DNA of 23,118 bases, taken from JAFGJU01 sp964570935 (GTDB lineage Bacteria > Eisenbacteria > RBG-16-71-46 > JAFGJU01). Below are positions 1-8,219 of this stretch, one piece after another (positions within the stretch are counted from its first letter, which is position 1; each line of letters begins with the position of its first letter). Location: NCBI GenBank assembly GCA_964570935.1, contig CAZMZP010000066.1, positions 1-23,118 of the forward strand, in the 5' to 3' direction. The notes below the pieces were generated by a model. The model was not told where the DNA came from. It saw only the letters and a list, made by a program, of their open reading frames with translations, and did no database searches. Both the position numbers and the translations under genes were made by a program.

Positions 1-505
1 GGCACACCAGGCCGCGCAACGGACCAGATAATGGGAAGCGGCTCCCTTCTATAAGCAAGTGACCTCGTTCAAATGCCTGCTGGTGATTGCTTCCACATAA
101 AGCCGCTTCCCATCTTCTTTTCCCCTCCTCTTGGGCTTTTCCCCTCTCCCGGGCGTTCCTCCGGGCACAGTACGGCGTAGTTGCGATGGCCACTGTTGTT
201 GACGATCGCCCAGTCTGCCGAGCCCTGGTGTTCCTCCATCCGTTTACTACCGGCTACACCTGTTAACGCAGCGCAATTGCTGCACTGCCGGAACACGCCC
301 GGAGCGCCTGCCGCGTAACGTCCCGGCGCCGGAATCCGCTCCCTTCTCGACAGCGCCATCCCGGATTCCGCCCCCGCAATCCCTTTCCAGGAGTCCTGTT
401 ACCGTCCTTGCGCGCTGAACCTCCGAATGAGCCTGTCACACTCCGACAGTAACGCGTCCTGCGTGGCACGCGGGTTGCTTCTCATGGCCTGTGGAGGTGA
501 AAGCC
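1..505. other. Gene-free region with inverted repeats
   Basis: I see no convincing gene here. The open frames on the minus strand have no family resemblance and no good ribosome binding site. The plus strand holds only short frame ends (stops at 29-31, 52-54 and 60-62), any of which could close a gene lying to the left. Structures seen are a 13-bp inverted repeat (31-43 with 101-113), a small palindrome around 268-283 (gcagc/gctgc) and a 5-bp hairpin ctgtc/gacag at 433-449, about 55 bases before the first gene. The last could be an operator or a small leader hairpin, but nothing proves it. I could not find a clear sigma70 promoter. Confidence 0.6.
31..113. repeat. 13-bp perfect inverted repeat around a 57-base interior
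   Basis: Bases 31-43 (atgggaagcggct) are the exact reverse complement of 101-113. Inside, 53-58 (aagcaa) pairs with 87-92 (ttgctt), so the element can fold as an extended hairpin. Pyrimidine-rich sequence follows on the plus side. It could be a transcription end for a gene to the left, the remains of a mobile element, or a small structured RNA. Confidence 0.5.
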
Positions 506-1369
506 ATGACCAGACCAGCACTCAGAACTTTGTTTCTCGCGCTAACGGCCCTCGCCCTGTTCCTCGTTTCCGGGTGTCACGACGAGGACAATAATTACTA
601 CGTCGACCGCACCCCTCCCGTAGAGCCACGCGGGCTCTTCAGTGTGACGGGAGATGGTCAGGTGGACCTTTACTGGATCGGGAACACCGAGGAGGACCTG
701 GCAGGCTACAGGGTGTACTGGAACGACACGCCCACCGGGACCTACGAGTACATGGCGACGACGGCCAACGCTCACTACGCGGACTACGACGTGACGAACG
801 GCACGACTTACTACTATGCCGTTACGGCGTACGACCGAGACGGCAACGAGAGTGATCTCAGCTTCGAGACCGTCTCCGACACGCCCAGGCCGGAAGGGTT
901 CGACCTGGTGCTCTACGACTACAACGGCTCCAGTTACATGCTAAGCGGGTACGACTTCAGCACGTACCAGAGGCAGCAGTACGGCCTGCCTTCCACGGAC
1001 ATCTTCTACGGCTACGTTGACGGCATGCACGTCATGTACGCCTGGAATCCCGACCCCGACTGGCCGTCCACGGACATCCAGGACGCCGGTTACAGGGACC
1101 TGGACGAGGCCGACGACGCTCCGCCCGACGGCTGGACGGAAGACCACCTCGTCATACTTACTGAAGGGCACAGCTACTTCGTATGGACCAGGACCAACAA
1201 CTACGCCAAGTTCTACGTGAAGGAGATCGGGGCCGGCTACGTCGTCCTGGATTGGGCCTATCAGACTGCCCCGGAGAACCCCGAGCTTGCTCCGAGAAAG
1301 CTCGCTAAGGGCGGTGGCACAGTGCCGGAACCGACCAAGCTGAGCGAGAATGGAGGTGTGGTGAGATGA
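506..1369 (+). CDS. Lipoprotein with fibronectin type III domain
   Basis: Predicted surface or periplasmic lipoprotein of 287 residues. I chose ATG at 506 over an in-frame GTG at 491 because ggaggtga at 493-500 is a well-placed ribosome binding site for it. The signal peptide ends in a lipobox (V-S-G-C) with Cys24 as the lipidated residue. An Fn3 domain spans about residues 38-130: the W of DLYW, the AGYRVYW strand and the YYYAVTAYDRDGNES strand fit that fold. Residues about 135-255 form a Tyr/Asp-rich module I do not recognise, with D-P-D repeats. The tail is polar. The stop overlaps the next start (ATGA at 1366-1369), so the two are translationally coupled. Fn3 domains usually mediate adhesion or assembly; no enzyme signature is visible. 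The lipoprotein and Fn3 calls are firm; the biological role is unknown. Confidence 0.85.
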   Translation: MTRPALRTLFLALTALALFLVSGCHDEDNNYYVDRTPPVEPRGLFSVTGDGQVDLYWIGNTEEDLAGYRVYWNDTPTGTYEYMATTANAHYADYDVTNGTTYYYAVTAYDRDGNESDLSFETVSDTPRPEGFDLVLYDYNGSSYMLSGYDFSTYQRQQYGLPSTDIFYGYVDGMHVMYAWNPDPDWPSTDIQDAGYRDLDEADDAPPDGWTEDHLVILTEGHSYFVWTRTNNYAKFYVKEIGAGYVVLDWAYQTAPENPELAPRKLAKGGGTVPEPTKLSENGGVVR

Positions 1370-1983
1370 ACCGCATCAAGACACTTGTGAAGGGTGGGGT
1401 TGTTACGAGGGCGGCGGCCGAGGTGAAGACACGGCTTCACCTGAAGGGAAGACTTCAGAGAGTGCTCCTGCTGGCGGCCTGCGTCGTGGCGCTGCCTGCC
1501 GTGGTGGGCTGCGTGGCCTACGTGCACGGCGGCTTCCCGATAGTCATCGGCAGCTCGCATCCTTACTACCATGACCGCGGGTATCATGCGCGGCCGCATT
1601 CGAGCTACTACTGTTACGACTGCCACGGGTACACGTACTTCGACCCGTACTACGACTACTGCATGAACTTCGGGTTCAGGATCGACTGGCGTCATCACAC
1701 GTCGCTCTGGAGGTACTACTCCCGCCACCACGACACAATCGTGATCAAGAGGGGGTTTCCGCAGTACAGGTACAAGTACGACTACAGGGAAGGGCCCCGG
1801 TACAAGGGCCCGGTCAACTACGAGAAGTGGAAAAGAACGGACGGCAGGACTTACTACTCCACGAAGGAGAAGTCCACCGAGGTCAAGAAGTCCGGTGACG
1901 TGAAGAAGTCCACCACCGAGAAGAGCACGAAGACCAAGACCAAGACGACCACGAAGACCAAGAGCTCTTCCGGTAAGAAGTAG
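1366..1983 (+). CDS. Small Tyr/His-rich lipoprotein with C-x-x-C-H motif and basic tail
   Basis: Predicted exported protein of 205 residues, family not recognised. The start overlaps the previous stop by four bases and is preceded by ggaggtg at about 1351-1357. A long basic N-region leads to a hydrophobic segment (about residues 32-48) and a lipobox ending at Cys49. Residues 65-105 are rich in Tyr and His and carry C83-Y-D-C-H87-G, then Y-F-D-P-Y and Cys99. This block recurs in the following gene. C-x-x-C-H is the attachment motif of c-type haem, but Cys99 and the missing cytochrome context also allow a zinc or disulfide site. The last 45 residues are a Lys/Thr/Ser/Glu repeat-like tail. The coding call is good; the function is unknown. 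Confidence 0.8.
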   Translation: MNRIKTLVKGGVVTRAAAEVKTRLHLKGRLQRVLLLAACVVALPAVVGCVAYVHGGFPIVIGSSHPYYHDRGYHARPHSSYYCYDCHGYTYFDPYYDYCMNFGFRIDWRHHTSLWRYYSRHHDTIVIKRGFPQYRYKYDYREGPRYKGPVNYEKWKRTDGRTYYSTKEKSTEVKKSGDVKKSTTEKSTKTKTKTTTKTKSSSGKK

Positions 1984-2102
1984 ACCGCCGGCAAACGAGG
2001 CGCCGCCGAGGCGCCCGCGACGGTGAGGCAATGAGCGCGAACACAGCGACACACACAGCCGAGAAGGCAAGACCGGACCGGCAGAGAGGGGAGGAGAGAG
2101 AC

Positions 2103-3518
2103 ATGAGGCGCAAGACGACGTTGGTCAGAGCGGTGCTGGGCCTGACCGGAGTGCTCCTGCTCTCGGCCGCGGCATCGCTCTGCTTTGCGATTGAGCCTGA
2201 GCGGTCGCAGTCACTGGAGAGAGAGCAGAGAGAAGACTACATCTACAGAGAGCCGCACTATCGGGCGCCTCTGGTCGTCGACGTCTGGACGAACAAGGGA
2301 GAGGGCGCGGTGTACCGTCCCGGCGAGAGGATCAGAGTCTACTTCAGAGCGTCGGCCGACTGCTACGTGACGCTGTACAACGTGGACACTGATGGGTACG
2401 TGCACCTGCTGTATCCGGCCAGGTCCCTGGACCAGCATTCTATTCAGGGCGGGATTACGTACAGGATCCCGGGGCGCCGCGACCCGTACGACCTGACCAT
2501 CTCAGGACCGTCGGGCATCGAGTACATCGAGGCGGTTGCCTCGGCCGCTCCTTTCCGCCAGGAGCTTCCGTGGTACCTAGACCCCGAGTATTCGGAGTGG
2601 GAGAACAACGAGAACCCCTGGACGGTCTTCGATGACGAGTACGAATACTACGGCGACGACTACGATTACTACGCCGAGATCGGAATGGTGCGCGGAGACC
2701 CGTACCTGGGCATCCAGCGGATAAACAGGCGGGTGATTCCAGAACACTATCCGACGACCGACTACGCCACGGCGGTCACTTCGTTCTACGTCAGCTCGAG
2801 GGTCTCCTATCCTCGCTACGTGTGCTACGACTGCCACGGGCGGCAGCCTTACTTCGACCCGTACGGGCCCGGATGCATCGTGTTCGACATTAGAGTCGAC
2901 AGGACCTGGGTCTACAGCCCGCGCATATACGTGCCGGACTACAGGCCGAAGTACTACTACGGGGTCAAACCGACGGCGCCGGTGGTTTACAGGAACAAGC
3001 GCCACTTCTGGTCCTCGCGCGACGGGCTCGGGACGCTGAAGAAGGAGTTCTCGGTCGGGAGGCCCACCGTTGATAGACCCGGAACAAAGCCCCTTCCCGA
3101 AACCTGGCGGCCGAAGGCCGGACCGGGCGGGGAGATTCAGTGGAAGAAGGAGTCCGGTCCTTCAAACTTGAAGACGTGGAAGCCGGGCCAGGTTCAACCT
3201 CAGTCCCGGAAGATGGAGACCCTCAAGCAGAAGCTCGAGAGCCAGGGGCTCCTGAGGTCCAAGTCGTACGAGGGGGCCCCCTCGAAGAAGTGGGGCACGT
3301 CCGAGGAACGGAAGCGCGAGACGCCGAAGCCGAGCGTCATGCCGACTCAGAACGAAAAGGCCAAGTCCCAGCAGCCGGCCGAAAAGCCGAAGAGCACGAA
3401 GCAGACTGAGGAGAAGGCCAAGAAGAGCGGCAAGACGAAGGCCAAGTCGGACGAGGACAAGCAGCAGACGCAGGAACAGTCGAGCAAGAAGAAAGGGACC
3501 GCTCGCGGAGGTCCGTAG
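2103..3518 (+). CDS. Exported DUF4384 protein with C-x-x-C-H block and charged tail
   Basis: Predicted exported protein of 471 residues. ATG 2103 is preferred over ATG 2031 because it follows ggggaggag and opens a classical signal peptide, with likely cleavage after C-F-A (residue 29). Residues about 57-150 match DUF4384: a V-Y-R-P-G-E strand, then D-T-D-G-Y-V-H-L-L-Y-P, I-P-G-R and a G-I-E-Y-I-E-A-V-A-S end. An acidic Tyr-rich linker follows (about 160-200). Then C241-Y-D-C-H245-G, Y-F-D-P-Y and Cys258 repeat the motif of the preceding lipoprotein. The last 150 residues are low-complexity Lys/Glu/Gln/Ser, probably disordered. DUF4384 proteins in other bacteria are envelope or secreted proteins of uncertain role. 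Here the gene belongs with the two lipoproteins upstream, 119 bases away. Confidence 0.85.
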   Translation: MRRKTTLVRAVLGLTGVLLLSAAASLCFAIEPERSQSLEREQREDYIYREPHYRAPLVVDVWTNKGEGAVYRPGERIRVYFRASADCYVTLYNVDTDGYVHLLYPARSLDQHSIQGGITYRIPGRRDPYDLTISGPSGIEYIEAVASAAPFRQELPWYLDPEYSEWENNENPWTVFDDEYEYYGDDYDYYAEIGMVRGDPYLGIQRINRRVIPEHYPTTDYATAVTSFYVSSRVSYPRYVCYDCHGRQPYFDPYGPGCIVFDIRVDRTWVYSPRIYVPDYRPKYYYGVKPTAPVVYRNKRHFWSSRDGLGTLKKEFSVGRPTVDRPGTKPLPETWRPKAGPGGEIQWKKESGPSNLKTWKPGQVQPQSRKMETLKQKLESQGLLRSKSYEGAPSKKWGTSEERKRETPKPSVMPTQNEKAKSQQPAEKPKSTKQTEEKAKKSGKTKAKSDEDKQQTQEQSSKKKGTARGGP

Positions 3519-3546
3519 AGCTACATCACGACCCAGAGAACATATT

Positions 3547-3613
3547 GAGGGCAGCAGTCCAGAGCCGTCCCGGCAGGGACAGGGTTAAATTGCACGGGAT
3601 GATTGCTGCCCTC
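3547..3613. repeat. 13-bp stem (one G-U) enclosing a second hairpin, after the DUF4384 gene
   Basis: Bases 3547-3556 (gagggcagca) are perfectly complementary to 3604-3613; three more pairs, one of them G-U, extend the stem to 3559/3601. The 41-base interior contains gtccc (3567-3571) paired with gggac (3576-3580) around a four-base loop. It lies 29 bases after the stop at 3518 and just before a promoter. A transcription end for the upstream genes is the simplest reading, but there is no clear U-run. Confidence 0.45.
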
Positions 3614-3619
3614 GTTCTA

Positions 3620-3648
3620 TTGACTGCCGACGCTTCCTCACGTAGAAT
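3620..3648 (+). promoter_or_regulatory. Sigma70-type promoter for the M6 protease-PorV operon
   Basis: The -35 box ttgact (3620-3625) and -10 box tagaat (3643-3648) are separated by 17 bases, each matching five of six consensus positions. Transcription would begin near 3655, leaving a leader of about 128 bases. That leader contains a GC-rich hairpin, gagccg-tcg-ccc (3709-3720) with gggcggctc (3737-3745), just ahead of the start codon. Confidence 0.55.
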
Positions 3649-3782
3649 CGGGTGCAGAAAGCCAACTTCCGGGGTATCAAGGCATGCGACCTCGGCCGCC
3701 GGACAGGCGAGCCGTCGCCCGCGTTTTGGGGGATGATGGGCGGCTCACGGGTGACGGGGATCAGCTCAACACAGGGGACTAA

Positions 3783-6700
3783 TTGAATAAGACCGCGTTC
3801 CTGTCGAGAACTTCCGCTGCCACAATGAATTACCCGCGTTATCTGGTTTCCCTTCTTGTGGCACTTTTCGCCGCGTCTCTGTTCGGTTCCGTCATGCCGG
3901 CGGGCGCTGCGCCGAGTGGTTCGCTCTGTGCGCCCAGCCCTCGGCTGTCCTTCGCACCTTCGCCCTCCTTCGCGCCGGGTTTTCCGGGTAAGAAGGGTCC
4001 CAAGTTCGCCGACGAGAGGCACAGCTTCAAGCCCAGACTGCTTCTTCCGCCGCAGGGCGTGCTCGGAGTGAGCGGTATTCCGGTGAGACCGGACACGGTC
4101 CGCATGAAGCTCCTGGCCATTCGCGTCGACTTCCCCGAGACGCAGTTCGCAAACCCAAAGCCCTGGGTGGAGCGGCATCTGCTATTCCTGTCGCAGTACT
4201 TCTACGGCTCCTCTGGGGGCCTTCTGCAGGTCGAAACCTCGGTGACCGACACCGTTTTCACCATGCCCAGGGCAATGGCGCACTACGGCCAGGACGACGA
4301 CCTGGGGCTCCGGCTGGTTGAGCTGGCGGTGGACGCCGTGGCCGCGTGCGACAGCGTCATAGACTTCACGCAGTACGATGAGATATTTGTGATTCACGCC
4401 GGTCTGGGTCAGGAGGCGGACGTTTTCGGGAACAGCCCCGAACAGATCTGGTCGGCGTCGCTGGGCCCCGCGGAATTCGAATACTACCTCCCCGACACGA
4501 CGGGCCACGTGGGCATCGCCACGAACGACACGCTGTCTGGCGGCGCGGTCAAGTACGTCCGGCAGCTCGTCATCGCGCCCGAGGACGAATCCCAGGACTC
4601 CTGGACCTTCAGCCCGCTCGGAGTGTACGTCCACGAGTTCGGCCACCTGCTGGGCCTGCCGGACCTTTACGACACCGAGTCCGAGGAGGACGGCGGGTCG
4701 CAGGGAATAGGAAACTGGGGGTTGATGGGCACCGGGCTCTGGAACTTCAACGGCTACTGTCCGGCCGAGCCCGAGGCCTGGACAAAGGCGGTGCTCGGCT
4801 GGAAGGCGGTTCGGGTCCTGTCCGGCCCGGGCGAGTATGTGCTTTCATACTCGGAGGGGAAGAACAAGGCCGGTGAGGTCGCGCTCGTGCCGCTGGGAGG
4901 GAGGGAATACTACCTCATCGAAAACCGCCTCCAAGACACGAACGGGAATTACGTTTTTGACTTCGACGACGCCGACTCCAACCGCGTATTCGACATATAC
5001 GTCGACTCGTACGCCGGCGCCGAGTTCGATTTCTTCCTGCCCGGGTCGGGCACGGGCTCCGGTCTGCTGATGTGGCACATTGACGAACAGCAGGTCGAGG
5101 CCAGGGCGCCTTACAACAAGGTCAACGCGGACAAGTATCACAAGGGCGTAGACCTTGAAGAGGCCGACGGAATACAGGACATGGACGTGGCCGCCTATTC
5201 GGCCGAGAACTACGGCAGTCCGTTCGACAGCTTCAGGGAGGACAACAACGCCAGCTTCACGCCCTCCACCAACCCCAACACGGACGGCAGCTACGGCGGG
5301 AAGAGCTACGTCTACATAGAGGACGTGAGCGCCGCAGGCACGTTGATGAGCTTCAGCCTGGATTTCGGGCGGAGGGACGGGTCGTGGCCGGTAGTGGCCG
5401 AGTCGCCGTTCGGCGCCAACCATCCGAACGTGGCGGACCTGGACGGCAACAACATCTGTGAAACAATAGCGTGCGACCAGGGCGGTCACCTCTACGTGCT
5501 GAGCGGGAACGGCACTCCGTATCCGCCTCTCGGGGCGGCGATGAAGTCTCTCGGCGACAGTGTGTTCTCCTCCCCGGCCGTGGGCGACATTGACGGCGAC
5601 GGCCTGAGCGAGCTCGTGGTCGTCACTGCGACGGGCACGGTCTTCGCCTGGAACGCCGAGGACATGACCGAGGTCAGGGACGGAGACGGGAATCCTTCCA
5701 CAGACGGCGTGCTGGTCAACCTCTTCGACGTGGGGCGGACAGCAGTGGTCCTGGCCGATCACGACGGTGACGGCGCTGACGACATCATCTTCGGAGCATC
5801 CGTGCCCGACACGACACTCTACGCAGGGCCCGCCGGCTTCGAGGACAGCACGCAGACGGGGCGTGGCGACGACGCCTACCGGTTTGCCGTCCAGCCCGCT
5901 GACGCCGATTCGCTTTTTCCCCACTACCGAATCAAAGTCCTTCCCGGTTCCATAGATGTGATGAGAATCTTCTACCCGCTGCCTGTGGGTCGCGCGCCGC
6001 TTGTGACTGACCTGGACGGTGACGGGCAGGCCGACTGCCTGATCCCGATGGGTTCTGGCGACGGCGCCGGTCGCCTCAACGTCTGGGGGCTCGCGGCCTG
6101 CCTCGGTGACGTCTGTCGCTGCGTCAAGTGTCAGGTGGGTGGCTTGGAGGTGGAGGTCGTTGAGGTGGTGGCAGGAGACCTGGACAAGGACGGACAGGTG
6201 GACCTCGTGGCGGCCGACGTCGCGGGCTACGTGCACGCGCTCAGCATGTCGGCGGCGACCGGGGAAGTACATGAGCTGCCCGGCTGGCCGGTCCAGCTGG
6301 CGGACAGCGCAATAGCGGGACTTTCCCTGGGAGAGATAGACGGCGACGGCCGGCTGGAAGTCCTGGCCACGTGCGACGGCAGAGCGTTCGCGCTCAACTA
6401 CAACGGCACTCTCTTGCCCGGCTGGCCTCCGGAGTTCCCGATGAGACCGTACGGCTTCGGCGCGGCGCACGGGCCTCTCTGCGCGGACGTCAGCGGCGAC
6501 CACTGTGCCGAGTACGTGGGCACCATTTGTGACTCGAGACTCCTGGCCATCGGGAGCGACGGCCGGACTCTGGACGGCTGGCCAATCATGGCCGGCTCAT
6601 TCTACGGTACGTCTCCGGCGCTGGCCGACGTTGACTACGACGGCCTGACGGAGCTCGTCCTCGTGCGGGACGTGGGCGTGAACGATTCGCTGCGCGGCGA

Positions 6701-7112
6701 GATAGACGCGATTGACCTTGGCTTCGAACCCGGCCCTCAGGCGGCCTGGTGGCCTTCGTACCGGCGCGACCCGGCTCACACCGGCGTGATACCCGATTCC
6801 GTGACGCTCCCCGCTCGGACGGCGCAGCGGCTGGTCAGCAAAGTTTACGCCATGCCCAACCCCGTGAAGGGGGAAACGGCGCAGCTGCACTTCGAGCTGG
6901 CCGGCGAAGTTGACAGGGTGCGGCTCAAAATCTATGATTTGTCCGGCAGACTCGTTCATTCGGCGTCCCCGGCCGTGTTCGCGTCAAGCGACAATGTCTA
7001 CACGCTCAACGTGGGAGCGTTCGCTCCCGCGGTTTACCTGTTCAGCGTCGAGGCGCTCGGGCGCGACGGCACGACGGAAAAGAAGTTCGCGCGAATGGCG
7101 GTAATCAGATAA
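3783..7112 (+). CDS. M6-family metalloprotease with FG-GAP propeller and C-terminal sorting domain
   Basis: Secreted zinc protease of 1109 residues. The TTG start at 3783 follows aggggac; an in-frame ATG at 3825 lacks a ribosome binding site but would give a shorter signal peptide, so the start is not certain. The signal peptide ends near residue 43. The M6 (immune inhibitor A-like) peptidase domain spans about residues 100-510 and has the zinc motif H284-E-F-G-H288-L-L-G-L-P-D-L-Y-D. About residues 545-1000 hold seven or eight FG-GAP/VCBS-like repeats with D-x-D-G-D-G calcium-binding loops, predicted to form a beta-propeller. Residues about 1017-1109 (Y-A-M-P-N-P start, K-I-Y-D-L-S-G-R-L-V core) look like a type A C-terminal sorting domain of type IX secretion. 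The PorV-like gene 28 bases downstream fits that export route. Substrate unknown. Confidence 0.93.
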   Translation: MNKTAFLSRTSAATMNYPRYLVSLLVALFAASLFGSVMPAGAAPSGSLCAPSPRLSFAPSPSFAPGFPGKKGPKFADERHSFKPRLLLPPQGVLGVSGIPVRPDTVRMKLLAIRVDFPETQFANPKPWVERHLLFLSQYFYGSSGGLLQVETSVTDTVFTMPRAMAHYGQDDDLGLRLVELAVDAVAACDSVIDFTQYDEIFVIHAGLGQEADVFGNSPEQIWSASLGPAEFEYYLPDTTGHVGIATNDTLSGGAVKYVRQLVIAPEDESQDSWTFSPLGVYVHEFGHLLGLPDLYDTESEEDGGSQGIGNWGLMGTGLWNFNGYCPAEPEAWTKAVLGWKAVRVLSGPGEYVLSYSEGKNKAGEVALVPLGGREYYLIENRLQDTNGNYVFDFDDADSNRVFDIYVDSYAGAEFDFFLPGSGTGSGLLMWHIDEQQVEARAPYNKVNADKYHKGVDLEEADGIQDMDVAAYSAENYGSPFDSFREDNNASFTPSTNPNTDGSYGGKSYVYIEDVSAAGTLMSFSLDFGRRDGSWPVVAESPFGANHPNVADLDGNNICETIACDQGGHLYVLSGNGTPYPPLGAAMKSLGDSVFSSPAVGDIDGDGLSELVVVTATGTVFAWNAEDMTEVRDGDGNPSTDGVLVNLFDVGRTAVVLADHDGDGADDIIFGASVPDTTLYAGPAGFEDSTQTGRGDDAYRFAVQPADADSLFPHYRIKVLPGSIDVMRIFYPLPVGRAPLVTDLDGDGQADCLIPMGSGDGAGRLNVWGLAACLGDVCRCVKCQVGGLEVEVVEVVAGDLDKDGQVDLVAADVAGYVHALSMSAATGEVHELPGWPVQLADSAIAGLSLGEIDGDGRLEVLATCDGRAFALNYNGTLLPGWPPEFPMRPYGFGAAHGPLCADVSGDHCAEYVGTICDSRLLAIGSDGRTLDGWPIMAGSFYGTSPALADVDYDGLTELVLVRDVGVNDSLRGEIDAIDLGFEPGPQAAWWPSYRRDPAHTGVIPDSVTLPARTAQRLVSKVYAMPNPVKGETAQLHFELAGEVDRVRLKIYDLSGRLVHSASPAVFASSDNVYTLNVGAFAPAVYLFSVEALGRDGTTEKKFARMAVIR

Positions 7113-7140
7113 GAGAAATCAATTCCAGGAGGATAACCTA

Positions 7141-8070
7141 ATGCGTCAAGCTCCAAGAACCCGTGTATTGTCGGCCCTCGCTGCGTTGGCCCTGGCTGCT
7201 CTCGTCTGCGCTGCGCAGGTCTCGGCCGAAGACGAAATCACCGGGCTCACGTTCCTCAAGATTGGAATCGGCGCCCGGGCCGTGGCGATGGGTTCGGCTC
7301 AGGCGGCGGTCGCGGCGGACGCCACCTCCCTCTACTGGAATCCGGCGGGCCTCGCGCTCGTGGACGGATGGGACTTCCACGTGAGTCACAACGAGTGGTT
7401 CCAGGACATACGGCAGGAGTACGTCGGCGTGGCCAAGAGGTGGGGAAATCACGGATTCGGAGCCGCGTTCTCCGGCCTTTACATGAGCGAGCTGGAGAGG
7501 TATGACGACGTCGGCAATTTTCTGGGTCATTTCGGATTCTACGACGTGGCCGCGACCGGCGGCTGGGGCATGAGTGTCAAGCCGGGAGTCTTCGTCGGGG
7601 CCTCGGGCAAGTTCCTGCTGGAACAGATCGACGACGAGACCGCGAGCGGATACGCGTTCGACTTCGCGGGCAGGTACGACACGCCGGTCGCGGGGCTGTC
7701 GCTGGGCGCGGGCGTGTACAACGTAGGACCCGACATGAAGTTCGTGGCCGAGGAGTTCGCCATCCCGATGACCGTGAGAGGCGGCGCGGCCTACGCGTTT
7801 CCTCTGGAGCAATGGCAGAGTGTCGTTCTCGTGGCCGCGGACGTTGTGTCCTACAAGGGCGAGGACGTCAAGGTTCACGCGGGCGCGGAATACACTTACA
7901 GGGAAATGGTGTCCGTGGCGGCCGGCTACAAGTCCGGCTACGACGTCGAGGGCGTATCGGCGGGCGCGGGTTTCCGCCTGGGAGCGCTTTCCCTCAACTA
8001 CGCTTACTCGATGATAGACTCCGACCTCGGAGACGCGCACAGAGTGTCGTTGAGCTACCGGCTGAAGTAG
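7141..8070 (+). CDS. PorV/PorQ-family outer-membrane protein
   Basis: Predicted outer-membrane beta-barrel of 309 residues. A strong ribosome binding site (aggagga) precedes ATG 7141. The signal peptide ends after V-S-A, about residue 29. The mature N-terminus has the family hallmark: F-L-K-I-G-I-G-A-R-A-V-A-M-G-S-A followed by A-A-D-A-T-S-L-Y-W-N-P-A-G-L. Alternating amphipathic strands continue to a C-terminal strand ending in Y-R-L-K. In Bacteroidetes, PorV shuttles proteins with C-terminal sorting domains to the type IX attachment complex; many PorV/PorQ relatives elsewhere are uncharacterised. The adjacent protease carries such a domain and shares the transcript, which suggests a cargo-shuttle pair. 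No other type IX component lies in the window. Confidence 0.88.
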   Translation: MRQAPRTRVLSALAALALAALVCAAQVSAEDEITGLTFLKIGIGARAVAMGSAQAAVAADATSLYWNPAGLALVDGWDFHVSHNEWFQDIRQEYVGVAKRWGNHGFGAAFSGLYMSELERYDDVGNFLGHFGFYDVAATGGWGMSVKPGVFVGASGKFLLEQIDDETASGYAFDFAGRYDTPVAGLSLGAGVYNVGPDMKFVAEEFAIPMTVRGGAAYAFPLEQWQSVVLVAADVVSYKGEDVKVHAGAEYTYREMVSVAAGYKSGYDVEGVSAGAGFRLGALSLNYAYSMIDSDLGDAHRVSLSYRLK

Positions 8071-8219
8071 CCGGGGCGGGGGCGGCTTCGGCGGCCGGTC
8101 GCGCGACGGCCTGCGGGTGATTGCGCGGGGGGCAGCGCGGCAGGGCGGCGCGGAACCGGCCATGACGGCGCGGTGCGGCGGGACCGACGGCGGACGGCGC
8201 GGGCCGTGGCGTTGCGGGT
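8071..8219. other. GC-rich gap between convergent genes
   Basis: This 149-base gap is almost pure G/C with many ggcgcgg and ggcggc runs. It separates the end of the PorV-like gene from the end of the LpxH-like gene. I see no hairpin followed by a U-run in either direction. Confidence 0.6.

Noticed and set aside
31..113. Integron attC site
   Set aside because: The repeat ends lack the gttrrry/ryyyaac core, and no integrase or cassette genes are present.
69..469. Two minus-strand open frames in the left gap (96 and 68 codons)
   Set aside because: No ribosome binding site, signal peptide, domain or family resemblance; composition is typical of chance frames in GC-rich DNA.
3655..3782. Cyclic-di-GMP (GEMM) riboswitch in the protease leader
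   Set aside because: A fragment gcagaaagcc followed by a CG-rich stretch loosely recalls the GEMM core, but the conserved acgcaaagcc context and the matching 5' half are absent, and the predicted transcript start would cut through the element.
4845..6503. A 552-codon minus-strand frame opposite the M6 protease
   Set aside because: It lies wholly within the protease gene, which has clear domains; long antisense frames are expected in GC-rich coding DNA.
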